From Scatophagus argus (taxonomy: Eukaryota > Chordata > Actinopteri > Scatophagidae): 64,000 bases of DNA. The stretch lies in contig NC_058511.1 of NCBI RefSeq assembly GCF_020382885.2, positions 6,603,501-6,667,500 on the forward strand, in the 5' to 3' direction. A program made the position numbers and the translations under genes. Below, in pieces: positions 1 through 11,500 of the stretch. Positions within the stretch are counted from its first letter, which is position 1. The number at the start of each line of letters is the position of its first letter. The notes beneath the pieces are model-generated. The model did not search any database. It had not been told where the DNA came from and saw only the letters and a program-made list of their open reading frames with translations.

Positions 1-104
1 ATGTGCAGTGTAGCTTCAGCCAGTCAGCCCTGGACTGTGTTCAAATGCATACCTAAATTAAAAACACATTCAGTCATTGATCATTTGTCACTTTCTCTCT
101 ATAG

Positions 105-3087
105 ATCTGAGTGCCAGCGGACCTGAGACGGACTCACTTATCACGAGCAACATGGCACCAATGTTCCCCACATTCAAAGGTGAGTCAGTTTTGCAGATAT
201 TTATTGGTTTCCTGTTCTCTAGCTGCACCTAAAGAGGGAATGTGTGATGCATGAGTTAAAAATTTAAAGCCAGAGATGTCAGAGGGGTTCATTTGCCAAC
301 TGAGTGGAGGCTTTTGAGCTGAATCAGAGCTGAACAATTTAATTAACCAGTGCTGAAAAAATCAAAACTAGACATTATGTCGTGCTCTGGTTTGTTAAAT
401 TGTTAAATTGAGAGCAGGTATTGTGGTTTTCAAGCTCTCATCAGCCATTTCAACTCAATATTATACATTTTAAAGCTGATTTTCTAAAAACGGGCGACAC
501 TTTTGGGCCTCAAATACACATAATAGGAGTCCTAAGATCTAACCGCTGTGATTATATTGGTCTGCTGTACTTTAATTTAGCTGAGCTCTTTTTTATAAAG
601 CACAATTGCAGGTTTAGTCAGAGGAACCTTTGCAGCCTTATTCCTACTGCCATCCTGCTGTAGAAACTGCAGTTTTGAAAGTTTGACTTTAAAGGCGGTT
701 CATTCTGATTCAACAGTGTTCTCTGAAAACCCCAGTAGATGATCTAAGTTGAACCGGAAAGGACTGAATGTTCTTTCACTCCCTTAATTTTTGTTCTTCT
801 ACTCACACAGATGAGTTGCTGTAAAACTCACGCCTGTACATGCACTCGCAGCGCTACACAGCATCACAAAAGCACCCACATGGGAATATGTGCGAATTTC
901 ATTTGATGATGTAATGCTGTGGTCTGCTGGGCTGTTGTTGGAACTTGTTGATTATGCCGGGAGATTAATGTATTGAAAAGTTGATTGTTTCAGTCAACAC
1001 AGTTGTGGTTGGTTTCCACTTGGGCCACCCCTACTGTAAACTGTCTTTCATTAGTATGAGGTCACAAAGGGATGAAAAACCCCTTTGAAAAACTGACAAT
1101 TTTGTAGGTTGGAAGTCTGAGTGCTTATCAGCTGACTGATGCTGCCCCCTAGTGGCACATCACTGTGCCTATACAGTGTGGGGATGATAGAGGACCAGTC
1201 AATTCAATAGATTATTGATTCAATCAAACACATCAAACTACACCAAGTGAACACGATCAAAGAAAAACATAAGGTCCAAACAATATTCCCCATAAAATAC
1301 AATTCAGTCCACTCATTAAACTTGAATTAACAGAATAATATATCATAAATAATGTCATTATTTTTTTCTTGCTGAGAGAAAAAAACTACAGCTGTTAGCA
1401 GACTGAATAGCTTAGCTCACAATAAAGACTGGAACAAGGGCGATACAATAAGCTAAAAACACAAACAATAGTCTCGCTCTCTTCAAAGTCAACAAAATCT
1501 TCCCCCCAGCACCTCGAAAGCTCACACATTTGCACGTTATATTTTACCTTCGGACAGAGCCTGGCAATCTGTGTCCCCCCGTTTCCAGTCGTTTTGCTGG
1601 GCTAAGCTAATTGTCTCCTGGTTGTAGTATCACATGGACAGACATGGGATTTGAATCTCATCTGCCCCTCAGTAAGAAAGCGAATATGTGAATTTCCTCT
1701 ACTGTCAATTTATTCCTTTCAGGTGTAATTTGTAATAAAGCCACAGCTCTTCTTCATAGAGAGAGTCAGTATCATCGGGTGTGAAGAACCAAAATGTTTT
1801 TGTTTTTCTGTACCCTAACTGCAGACGTTTGGACCCACGTCCACAATGTCCTGCTGCCAAAATATTCGCAGCAGTTGAACGGCGTCAACGTCATGAGTGG
1901 GCCGATATTCGACGAAGACTATGATGGAAACGTTGACGCACTCAGAACAATCTCAGGGTGAGTCGGAGTCACACACTCAACCAGGGCTGCACCCTACAAT
2001 AAGGTATACCATCAGTTAATCTACTGGTTGTTTCCTTGATAAAGCGATCACGTCAGTAAAAGGGGAAATATAAATGCCCAATAAAGTACTATCTGCTGCA
2101 CTTCCTAAAGCAGAGCTCCACAGGTGCAACACAGAATGAAAATAGAAGATACACTGTCAAAATACTCTGCGGTCAAAACCTTCATTTCTCAAGATGTGAG
2201 GTCTTTGTGTTCTCCTTGGCATTGTGTCATGAGTGTAGTAAACTTCCCAACTGTATTAGTAGTTAGTAACTGCTATGATGTGTTGTGAAAAACTTCATGT
2301 AGGCAATTTTATTCGAATCAAAGTATTTATGCTTCTTTTATACACCCCAAACCTTAAGGGGCCTGAAAATGCATTTTCTCACTCCTACGTGAACAATAAA
2401 TTTTCAGGTTACTCTTTTGGCTGTTTTCTTCTGAATGGGGCATGGCTCACTTGGAAAACGTGATGCCATAGATTTAATCTCTTAATAAACAATGCTGTAG
2501 AAGAATAATTTGAAACCATGTTTTCAAGGGATTCAAGGTTTGACCTTTTCCGCCTCAGCTTGAGTTTTATAAATGAAGTATTAGTTGTCCAAAGTTAAAT
2601 TGAGAGCTTTATAGACAGGAGGCGGCAGTTTGTTAAACCCTGTGATCTCGTTTTTCTTCAGGAATGAGGCTCCCATCCCAACACATTTCTTCATGATCCT
2701 GACCAGCTGTGGGAATTCGACCTTCAGCCCGGTTAACTGCGAGGGTCCCCTGCATGCCAAGTCGTTCATCCTGCCCCACAGGCCTGACCACACAGAGAGC
2801 TGTGCTGTGAGTAACATCACTGACTCCTCTTCTGCACCTCAGCCTACCCCTGTGGAAACCTGCCGACACATCCTACAGTGGAAGAAATGATCAGAATTTT
2901 AAAAATATCCGTTTTCTTTTTTGTTTTTCTTCAGAATGAGTCGGACTTGTCGTGGGTGGAGGGCTGGCTGCAGTTTCATGTGGCACGAGTCAGAGACATC
3001 GAGCTCCTGACTGGACTAAGTTTCTACCATGACAGGATATCAGTGGAAGAGACGCTACTGCTCAAGACGCTCATACACACTGCTTGA
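105..3087 (+). CDS. ENPP-family ectonucleotide pyrophosphatase/phosphodiesterase, C-terminal exons (ENPP3/ENPP1-like), partial
   Basis: Four exons are visible: 105-179, 1825-1957, 2662-2806 and 2935-3087 (TGA). All are flanked by AG/GT and join in frame; the 5' part lies outside the window. The peptide is the C-terminal nuclease-like domain of the ENPP1/2/3 group. Landmarks are NGVNVMSGPIFD followed by the acidic loop DEDYDGNVD, which corresponds to the EF-hand-like calcium loop of the family, then PIPTHFFMILTSC, SFILPHRPD and ARVRDIELLTGLSFY. These enzymes are membrane-anchored or secreted and hydrolyse extracellular nucleotides or lysophospholipids. The catalytic phosphodiesterase domain is upstream and not seen. 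The string RVRDxELLTGLxFYxD is closest to what I recall of ENPP3, but ENPP1 cannot be excluded, so no symbol is given. The coding end has no obvious damage. Confidence 0.88.
180..1824 (+). other. ENPP gene intron with a fold-back repeat remnant
   Basis: This intron runs from the GT donor at 180 to the AG before 1825. No coding exon was recognised in it. At about 1351-1640 there is a degenerate copy of a palindromic teleost repeat: a left arm (agcttagctc, aagactggaa) is followed by its inverted counterpart (ggacagagcc, gtttccagtc, gggctaagct). The same family occurs in ezr introns. Confidence 0.55.
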
Positions 3088-3525
3088 AATCAGAGACATT
3101 ATCTACTGAAGCTTTAATGTCCAAAGGAAGCCGTACTGGTGGGCGCAACAGGCCTCTGTCCACATGTGCACAGTCTACCAACAGGTGCCTCACTCAGAAA
3201 AGTTTCCTGTATTCAAACCAGTTTGCTCCCACCATTAAGTTCCCTCCAGTTTTTTGGTTTTTTTTTTTTGTGTGTGTGTGTGTGGGTGTAATGTCTGAGT
3301 CCCCAAAGTTTTTTTCTTTTGTTTTTTTTAATAATTCAATGTGTAAAAGCCAGATGTGTGTGTGTGTACATATATATAATTTGTTTTTGACCAAGTTTTT
3401 GTAAATGATTTTATAAAAGAAAAGTCCGAGGGCATTTTTCTAAACAAGACTGAACCAAAGAAGCCGTCACATCTGCTGAGCAGCTCTTAAGCATTTCCTC
3501 AGATGGGAAAATTTGACAAGAACAA

Positions 3526-3531
3526 AATAAA
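3526..3531 (+). terminator. Candidate poly(A) signal of the ENPP gene
   Basis: AATAAA lies about 440 bp downstream of the TGA at 3085-3087, in a plausible 3' UTR that contains short GT tracts (3269-3284 and 3355-3366). It is a single hexamer without transcript support. Confidence 0.5.
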
Positions 3532-4559
3532 AGGGAAAAGAAACATTATTGATGAAAGGAGAGTCTGTTTATACTACAGTTGTTTTAATTGGCAGGATCA
3601 CTTATGACAATCTGGAAGCAGTTGTGACTGCTGCCACACATCTGGAGAGCTGCGTGCAGCAGCCGGAAACTCAGCCGGCATGAGAATTTGAGTTTTGCTC
3701 TACAAAGAGAAAAGTTTTACCTGCCAGATGTTGTCATTGTGTTTTCATGATCGTTATTTTTGTATTTTCTTTCTACAGCACCAGTGTTATCTTTAGTGTT
3801 TTTTTCTTTTTTAAATTTGAGGTTTGCCATTTTAAGTTAATTATTCTGTGTGCGTCCTGTCAAATGTGTGTGTACTCTATGCATGGATCCGACTTAGACT
3901 GACTTAGTCCACCTCTTAATACAACCACTATCACGTCACAATTATTAGAAAAAACATCAATAATATCTGAAAAGGCAATATGACAAGGCAAACACAGCTA
4001 AGACAACTCCAAACTGTGCCATGTACATCATCTGGAGCAGTTCAGAGCTGCTAGTCGCACTTGGCTGTGACTTTTACTCTGACCGACCAATCAGAGGACG
4101 GAAGAATGCAGCAAGGATTGTGAAATCTGATTGGTTAAAGAAACAGTCAATGCCTAGTACAGTCTAAATTGTGTGGGCCAGCACTACTGATTCTGAAGGC
4201 CCTGAGCAAATTAGACTGACATGGCAACACATGGAGGCTGAAATCTGATTGGACAAAAATTGAACATCCACATACACGTTCCGGAAGCGGTGCAGCCGAG
4301 AGAAATGCTAGGAAATGAAGAGAATAAACTGCTGGGAACAAATTAATACAATTTCATGGAACAAATGTTAGAATTTGGGTTGTAAATGTAGGTCACATTA
4401 TGGATTATGAGAGCAAAAAGATGAGAGCATTTTGATAAATGAGGCAAATTGTAATAAAAGGCACCTCTCCTACAGACACCCAGACTGCAGGCGACAAAAT
4501 GACTACCAAACAGTAGTAGTAGAACACATCTACTAGCAGTTGTACTCGTGACTTTTTAT

Positions 4560-4925
4560 GGTTGTATTTTGACTTGTGTGGATATTGCATGTCTTTGTTG
4601 TGATGTTTTGTCTATTTGTGGTTGATTTAATCTCTTTTGTAAGTCTCTATTTTGTTTTTGGTCATTTTTTTTTTTGTCTCTTTAGAGTCATTTTGCGTCT
4701 CTTCCAGTTTGCTTTGCGACCCTTCGAGTTCATTTTTCATCTCAGCTGGTGTTTTTCATCTCTCAGTGCAGCTTATTTGTAGCTCTTTCTCTCCTTGTGT
4801 CTGTTTTATGCTTCTTTATTGTTGTATTGTGTCTTGAGTGGTCATTTCACATCTTTTTTTTTTTTCATTTTGCAACTTATTTTTCATCTCTTTGTAGTCA
4901 TTTTGTAGCGTTTTTCATTTTGCAG
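4560..4925 (+). repeat. Degenerate minisatellite-like repeat, roughly 20-bp T-rich unit
   Basis: The motif gtcattttgcgtctctt and variants (tttcatctct, tgtagtcattttg) recur through this stretch. They give overlapping Phe/Cys/Leu-rich spurious open frames on the plus strand. Units have drifted in length and sequence, so the array is old. Confidence 0.6.
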
Positions 4926-5014
4926 GTGAAGCAGAATATTGTGGTCCAGAATGAAGAAAGGCTGCCTGTGATGGGTTGTCCTGTTCAGTAATCCATCCAT
5001 CACTGTATGTGGAA

Positions 5015-5015
<1 letters not shown>

Positions 5016-5081
<66 letters not shown>
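5016..5081 (+). repeat. Compound (GT)n(GA)n microsatellite
   Basis: About 15 GT units (5016-5045) run directly into about 18 GA units (5045-5081). The tract is nearly uninterrupted and so likely polymorphic. The opposite strand yields an artefactual Ser/Leu and Thr/His repeat frame. Confidence 0.95.
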
Positions 5082-5085
<4 letters not shown>

Positions 5086-8034
5086 GTTGCCATTATGTCT
5101 GGTAATATTAACAGCTTCTGTTCAGTCTGTTTCTGTTTTTATCTTCACTCTGACTGCCTGGAAGTTCATAGACCGTTTCAACAGTTCAACAGAATTTTGC
5201 ATTTTTGTTGTGTGTAACAGCTTTTTCAGTTTTGTCAGCAAGGCAGCCAGGGTCAAATACAAATACACGATGTCACAAAAACAAAAAAAAAAAACAACAA
5301 CTTGTATTGACTTGCGACTTGTATTCTTTATTTTCTTGCCCCAGTATTACATGGAGATTAGGGCCGCACAGAAACGCTTTCTGCACGCTCTACTCCACCC
5401 GAACGAGAGGGAAACAGATTGTGAGATAGAACTAACCAGCATTTGCACCGTTGGCCTTCACTGCATTGCAACAGTATGTGTGAACATAAAAAGGAAGGAA
5501 ACTGAGCGGTGTATGTTTCCCTCTATGTAAAATATGTGCCACTTCCTCAGGCTGACCACTGCCAGTGCGTTGAACCTGAAGGTAAGACCTTGCAGCTCTC
5601 TGCTATGCATGTCTTTGCTCCACGGTGACCTATTTCTCATGTGAGAAAACCGAGCCTGCTTTCATTTTGATGGTGCTGTAAGATGGGCTCACGGTGTCAT
5701 TAGTTTTTCTCCAGAGTCATAATGACGATCTCAAGTTGCGATTTCACAATAAATGTGTGTGTGTTAAATGAGCAAGCGTTCTGTGACCGCAGCTCTCATT
5801 TCATCATCAGCGACGGGAAAATCCACCGTGATTGCTGCTGTAGGGCAGATATGAATTCTGTGAATGAATACTACGTTTACGTCCAAGTTTCCTGCTCTTT
5901 GTGTAGTTTGGCGTTGTTTACTTTTCTTGTGGACTCGTACCGGTTTCATGAGGTGTGTGTTGACATTCTTCAAGAAAACTTGAGTCTTTTATTTCATAAC
6001 TTCAGTTTTTGTTCCCCTGTTTTGTGTAACCCACACTTAAGTTATTTCCTTTTCCACAGTAAATTTAAGTGAATTTTTTGCAAAAGCCAATACAGCTGTG
6101 TTTTCCCCAAGTGAAACTGAAAGGAAGAAAGTGAGTTTTCCTGTCTAAGATTTAAGTTACTGTTTAAAAAAAAAACCTGCATGAAGATGAGCTATCGAAA
6201 TGTACTCGGAAACCCACTGTGCGGTTTTAAAAGTATACAACTGTCAGATTAATTCCTAGAAAGATATCTGAGAGCCATTCAGCCAATAGCAGAGTTTGTG
6301 TGACCTTGTCGTGCCTTGGAAGAAATGGTCATTCTTTCTACATTAAAGACCCACAGTTTGCGTCTCAGAGCTTTAGGACAGTCAGTGGGTTTTTATTTAG
6401 AATTTACTTGTGGTGATCACTCTGGCTGTGAGTGCATACATGCTCCCAGGGCCTGCTTGAGGTATGCATTTGCTCATACGGGTCTTCCAGGAAGCTCTGC
6501 TCTGGGTGGGAAACATGTCAGTGACCACATGATCAGTTTGGTCTTTCTCACGGCATATAGACTCCGTATATGGTTCCCAAAGTAATCAGTCTGGTGTCCT
6601 TTACTGTCATTGCTGGGTTGGTTGATATGGTCTACCACCTCGTCTTCTCGGATCTTACCTCACAGGCAGCACATAACCACGGACAGCCTGAATCATTATA
6701 GTAGACGCGAGTATGAAATGAGTGTAGCTGTGCTGATAGTCGGTCTTCAAGCGAAGAACCAAGTCACAGCATGAAGAAATGTCCGCTGCATCACAGCCTC
6801 GCTCTCGTAACATATTTCACACGTTGCCTCATTGATATTTCCAACTTGAGAGAATCCCTTCAGGCCGGCGCATGACAGCAGTGGATAAGAGCTGAGCCAT
6901 GAGGCCAACTGCTTGCACTTGCTGTCGTCTCCGGCCTCCTGGCAGCTCTGGATGGTAACAAGGAGGGCCTCTTATCTGCCAACACAGGTTGGCTTTCAGC
7001 CATTCAACAGGCCACTTCATGTTGACTCATTTGTCTATTAGTATGAAAGAAAGTGGTTTCATTCCAAATTTAGACAATTTGAAAATGAGACCCTGTAATG
7101 ATTAATGAGAGCTTAAAGGAATAGTTAAAATTTTCTGGAAAGACATTTATTCACCTCCTTGCCAAGACTGCGATGAAGTGAGATTGTGTTTGTAAATAAA
7201 TAAAGCCAGCTACAGCTAGGAGCATAACTCCTAGAGGGGAAACAGCTAACCTGTCTCTGCTCAAACGTAAGAAAATCTGTCAGTCACATTATCTGACTGA
7301 TTATCTTGCTTTATTTCATCCATAATAAATCACAGCACCCTTTCAAGAAATAGTCTGAACACAACCGTAGCTGCCGCACATCGTTTTTTGTAGGGACTGA
7401 ATTAAGATACAGTATGTGTTCACTGGTAGAACTTCAGCAATCAGTCAATAAATTGATTTATCAGTCTAAAGTATATTGCCAGTTATTTTGCTAATAATTT
7501 TTCAAGCAAAATATGTGAAACATTTTCGGCTTCTGGCTTGTTAAATGCAATAAAATTGCTGCTTTTCTTTGTCAGTTGTGAGTAATTGAAGAGACTTAGG
7601 GGTTTGGACTGTTTGTTGGACTACAGAAGCAACAGCCTTTACAATAAGGCATTAAGTCTGTATTTACACTTTACTAAACAGACCTCTAATCCTTGATATG
7701 AACTGATATTCGGCTGTTTCAGTAAGACCTGAATAAGTATACTGACCTGCAAAAAGAGGAAAGAAAAAAAAAACACAACACAGACCCACATAAGCCATCA
7801 ATAATGCAAGGGTTGGCATTTAGTTTGTTCAGCCCTGCCATCAGTGAAGCATCACTGCTCTTCCTGCACATGAGGAAGCAGTGGAGGAGGTTTGCCAGTA
7901 GAAGGGTTGAATAAAGGGGGGGAAGCCTTGTGACAATAACTTAAAAGAGGAAGATGATGACATGAGCAATCTGAGAAAAGCTGAGGGAAAGCAAATTAGC
8001 AGTTGGGGCTTTAAATATCTCCCAAATGTACCAA

Positions 8035-8058
8035 TGTGTGTGTGTGTGTGTGTGTGTT
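8035..8058 (+). repeat. (TG)n microsatellite
   Basis: About 11 TG units about 490 bp upstream of the sytl3 start codon, outside the predicted coding exons. Confidence 0.9.
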
Positions 8059-8449
8059 TTAGTTTCACATCTCATCAGATCCTGTGCTGCTCTGAGAAGC
8101 TCTGAGGTTACTCTCGCTGAGTAACCACCTGCGTCATCAGGCAGCTGACTTGTAGTTCTTCAGCCTTCACAGACAGTAATATTAAAAGAGGGTATTTCCA
8201 GAAATGTCAGTGCAGACAGACAAGTGAAATCATCCAAGTGAAAATACTACAACTGCCTAGAACTGCTCAGGGTCCAGCTCTGACGTGGATGGAGACTCAG
8301 AATCAGAAGAGCAGGGATCTCAGCAGAAAGAGGATAGTTAGAGCTGTCTTTTATTTTTCTTTTCTTTATTGTTTTTTTTTTTTTTTTTTTCTTCCAGCTG
8401 CACCAGAAGACTAGAAAGGGAGGGCTGAGCCTGGGTCCATTAAGGGGCA

Positions 8450-8458
8450 GGGTTTAAA
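8450..8458 (+). promoter_or_regulatory. Possible TATA-like element of sytl3
   Basis: The sequence gggtttaaaag lies about 95 bp before the start codon, which could place transcription start near 8480. An alternative is that a long T tract ending cttccag at 8378-8396 is a splice acceptor and the first exon lies further upstream. The sequence alone does not decide between them. Confidence 0.3.
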
Positions 8459-8526
8459 AGTAGAGGAGGAGGAGACAGGAACAAAAAGAAGACAGTGAGC
8501 CAGAAGAGCAGCAGTGAGAGTGGCAG

Positions 8527-8547
8527 ATGATCGGAGACTGTTGTTAA
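8527..8547 (+). other. Short upstream ORF before the sytl3 start
   Basis: An ATG at 8527 in a weak context opens a six-codon frame (MIGDCC) that ends with TAA at 8545-8547, two bases before the main ATG at 8550. The main start has A at -3 and G at +4, a strong context. This uORF could dampen or re-route initiation, if it lies in the mRNA. Confidence 0.5.
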
Positions 8548-8549
8548 AG

Positions 8550-11500
8550 ATGGATTTAAGCTTACTTCAAGCTCTGGAGAGGGAAAGAGTCCTGGAGGTT
8601 CTGCGAAGAGACAAACAGCTGCGCACCATCGAAGAGGACAGAATAAGGTGGGTCAGTTTTGACCATTTTCACTGATACTTCTGAGAAATGCTGAAAGGAG
8701 GCTGTGCATGATGTTCTCTGAGTCGACTGTCAACAAACAAGGATAACTGAAAACAATCAGTCAGAACAGTTTTCTTCCTACTGTGTCACTGAATGTATTT
8801 GACTATCTGAAAATTATATTGTCTGAATAAGAAAGCATGTGGAGATCAACTGAAAGCTGGTGTTGCACTGACAGAAGATGTGTTGTTTGTGAAAACTCGC
8901 TCTCACAGTGGCGTGTTGTGATTTGTTTGTTTGTGTGCCTCCATCATCACCTCAGGAGGATGAAACACGAGCTCCAGGAGCTTCGACGGAGAGGTGCGAA
9001 GAGCTCTGCCCGGCAGTACGGTGAGCGCACCTGCGCCCGCTGCCAGAGGCCGCTGGGGAAGTTCTGGAACTCGGGCGCAGTGTGTCACGGCTGCAGCCAC
9101 CGCATCTGCAGCAGATGTCGCGTGGGCGTGGGAGCAGTGGGCTGGAAGTGCACGGTCTGCCACGCCTACAGGTGCGTTACTGAACCAAACCACCCGTTTA
9201 ATGCGAAGAGAACTGAACGGTTTGACTCAGCTGTGCTGAGATCACAGCATAGAATGACTGTACGAGCCGCTTTCAGTTGAAAAGACCCACAGCTCAACAG
9301 CGAACAGTAGAAAGACACAATTCACAACCAGGCGGTGAACTTAACGGGGGATTTAGTAGCCAAAAGAGCTCAAGCTTTTCTTCAGCAAACACAGAGTCAA
9401 TATTGGACATTCATCAAGTTCATACATCAACTTCAAAGTTGATCAACAGCTTCTTCTCGCTTCCTTCAAGTGGCCAACAAGAGTTATTGCAAGTTTAACA
9501 TACAGTTAAAAGTGATACTAAAATACCTATACAATATGTCTGAGGACTGTGCCGTATAGCTAACTGTCTGAAATTCATTTTTTTATTGCTTTTGCTTTGG
9601 ACTCTTTGGAATGAGAGCTTATGAGTCAGCTGCTCTTTTAAATGTCCCTTTAAATTCATTTCATTTGCGCCAACATGATATGCAGTGCACATCAATCACT
9701 TCTCACATGTGTAAAATATATCTAACAAAGCTAAAAGTATTTATACAATAATAATGTAGTCAGGTACAGTGACTGAAAAATCTCTCATTGCTCTCGCTTT
9801 TTGTTCAGTGTGAGACATAATATGTAACATGTATGCTAATATGTGATCGCTGGTGTTTTTTCTTCCTCGCAGGGAGGTGAAGATCAGGTCAGGAGAGTGG
9901 TTCATTGAGCAGAAGGCACGGAAGTTTCCAGTCACCACAGGTTTGTTTACTTCACGTATTTACAGGCGGTTTCTTTCTAAATTCTTCATTATTATCAATT
10001 ATTGATTACTCCCTTGATGTCAGTTAAACTACACTGAGTGATAAAAAATGGATTTGCTCTAAGCGGGGTTTAAAAGTTACTGTATTATTCAGTATTGTCA
10101 GTGTGGATGCTGATATTTAACTGTTTGTGTGTGCCAGACTTGGACCAGTCGTACTCTTTATGTAATTGCTAATTGTGTCAGTTCTGGCCCCATACAAGGG
10201 GGTATGATGACTTTAACATTTGGCTTTCGTGCTTGTGAAGCCGTGTGCCATTCATAATATGTATGTTCTTTACAGACAAATACGAGACAGTTGGGGAGAA
10301 ACTATTAAAGACCTACAACGTGCTGAGGTGCGAGGAACATTTGAAAACATGAATGTTTGTGGATTAATTCATTAGATAAAATGCTTGAACATAAAACACC
10401 AAAGTAACATTTTTTCTTCTCATATTTCTCTCACAGTGATATTTCAGTTGTACCTCCCACTCCTCCACCCCACTCGGATTATCAGTTTCTCAGCAGATCC
10501 GGGGTAAATTACTACCCTATTTTGAGCAATATTTCACATTCAAAAGTTTAAAATGTTTTTTAACTGAGTGCCGGTTAACATTGTGTTTTGATCTGCAGGA
10601 TTTTAGCAGTTCAAAACCTTTCACCAAATCTATGGAAGGTCTAATGATTTCCTTCACCAGTCACATTAAAAGTAAGTTTATCTTTCATCAAATGTGTTCA
10701 CTTATTGGTTAAGTGGTCAGCATATACTTATCAGCACAAAATGTAATACAACAAATATTGCTGGTGAGCATTTTGGTGAGAAGATTTTTTTCTACAGAAT
10801 CAGAAACTTCACTTCCTCTGGATGTTATCAGGACTTGAGCTAAATACATGTGCAGCGATAACCGCAAGGAAATCTGCCTGTAATAATGTAATGCACCAAA
10901 TACCCCTCTTACCTCACCATCCTCATCTGCACATGTTGCACAGGAAGATGAGCATAGATAGCAATGTTGTGTTGCATGCATTGCAAAAACAAAACCAAAA
11001 AAAACTTTCAAAACCACCAAAACCAGTTTGAGTTCAGTACAAAATCATCTCAGTCTTGAACAAATCTTGTTATTTCTCTGTTTCTCACTTTGCTCTGTTT
11101 TCTTGTTGTTGTTGTTGTTTTCTGAGACTTCAAGCGTCTAACTTCCCGTTCTCTCAACGCAGAAATATCCACTTCTCAGAACGATGTGCGAGGAGATCTG
11201 CTGAGAGTGGAAAACAGCCGCAGAGGGTCCTGCTTCAGCACCCAGAAGAGCCTGTCGGATACCGATATCAACAAAAGCAGCACCGTAAGTTGGCTGCAAC
11301 TCTGCATGCATTTAGTACAAAAACAAAATACAAAACCAATATTTCCACTTTCACTGGCTAATAAGCCCAAATCACTTCCCGGATCCTTCTGCTGCATCCT
11401 TGTTGACACTTTTCACAACCTAAATAGGCTGATGAGACCTGTGGTCAAGGGGCTTAAAGCAATCAAATGCCTTTAGTGGTCTCTGCTGGTGACAAGAAGG

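Larger units (their letters stand above)
3560..8380. other. Intergenic region between the ENPP gene and sytl3
   Basis: No gene was recognised. It holds a degenerate T-rich tandem repeat (about 4560-4925), a compound GT/GA microsatellite (5016-5081), a piece of the fold-back repeat family near 7116-7260 (begins aaaggaatag), and a degenerate repeat with the caatcagtcaataaattg motif near 7425-7620. A (TG)n tract at 8035-8058 lies close to the sytl3 5' end. The open frames here are short and unlike known proteins. Confidence 0.6.

Noticed and set aside
105-3087. ENPP2 (autotaxin) as identity of the left-edge gene
   Set aside because: The ending RVRDIELLTGLSFY is closer to ENPP3/ENPP1 than to the ENPP2 pattern with HLTSLDF; only four exons are visible, so the exact paralogue is left open.
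4576-4991. Overlapping Phe/Cys-rich frames that look like membrane segments
   Set aside because: They are translations of a degenerate T-rich tandem repeat and occur in several frames at once.
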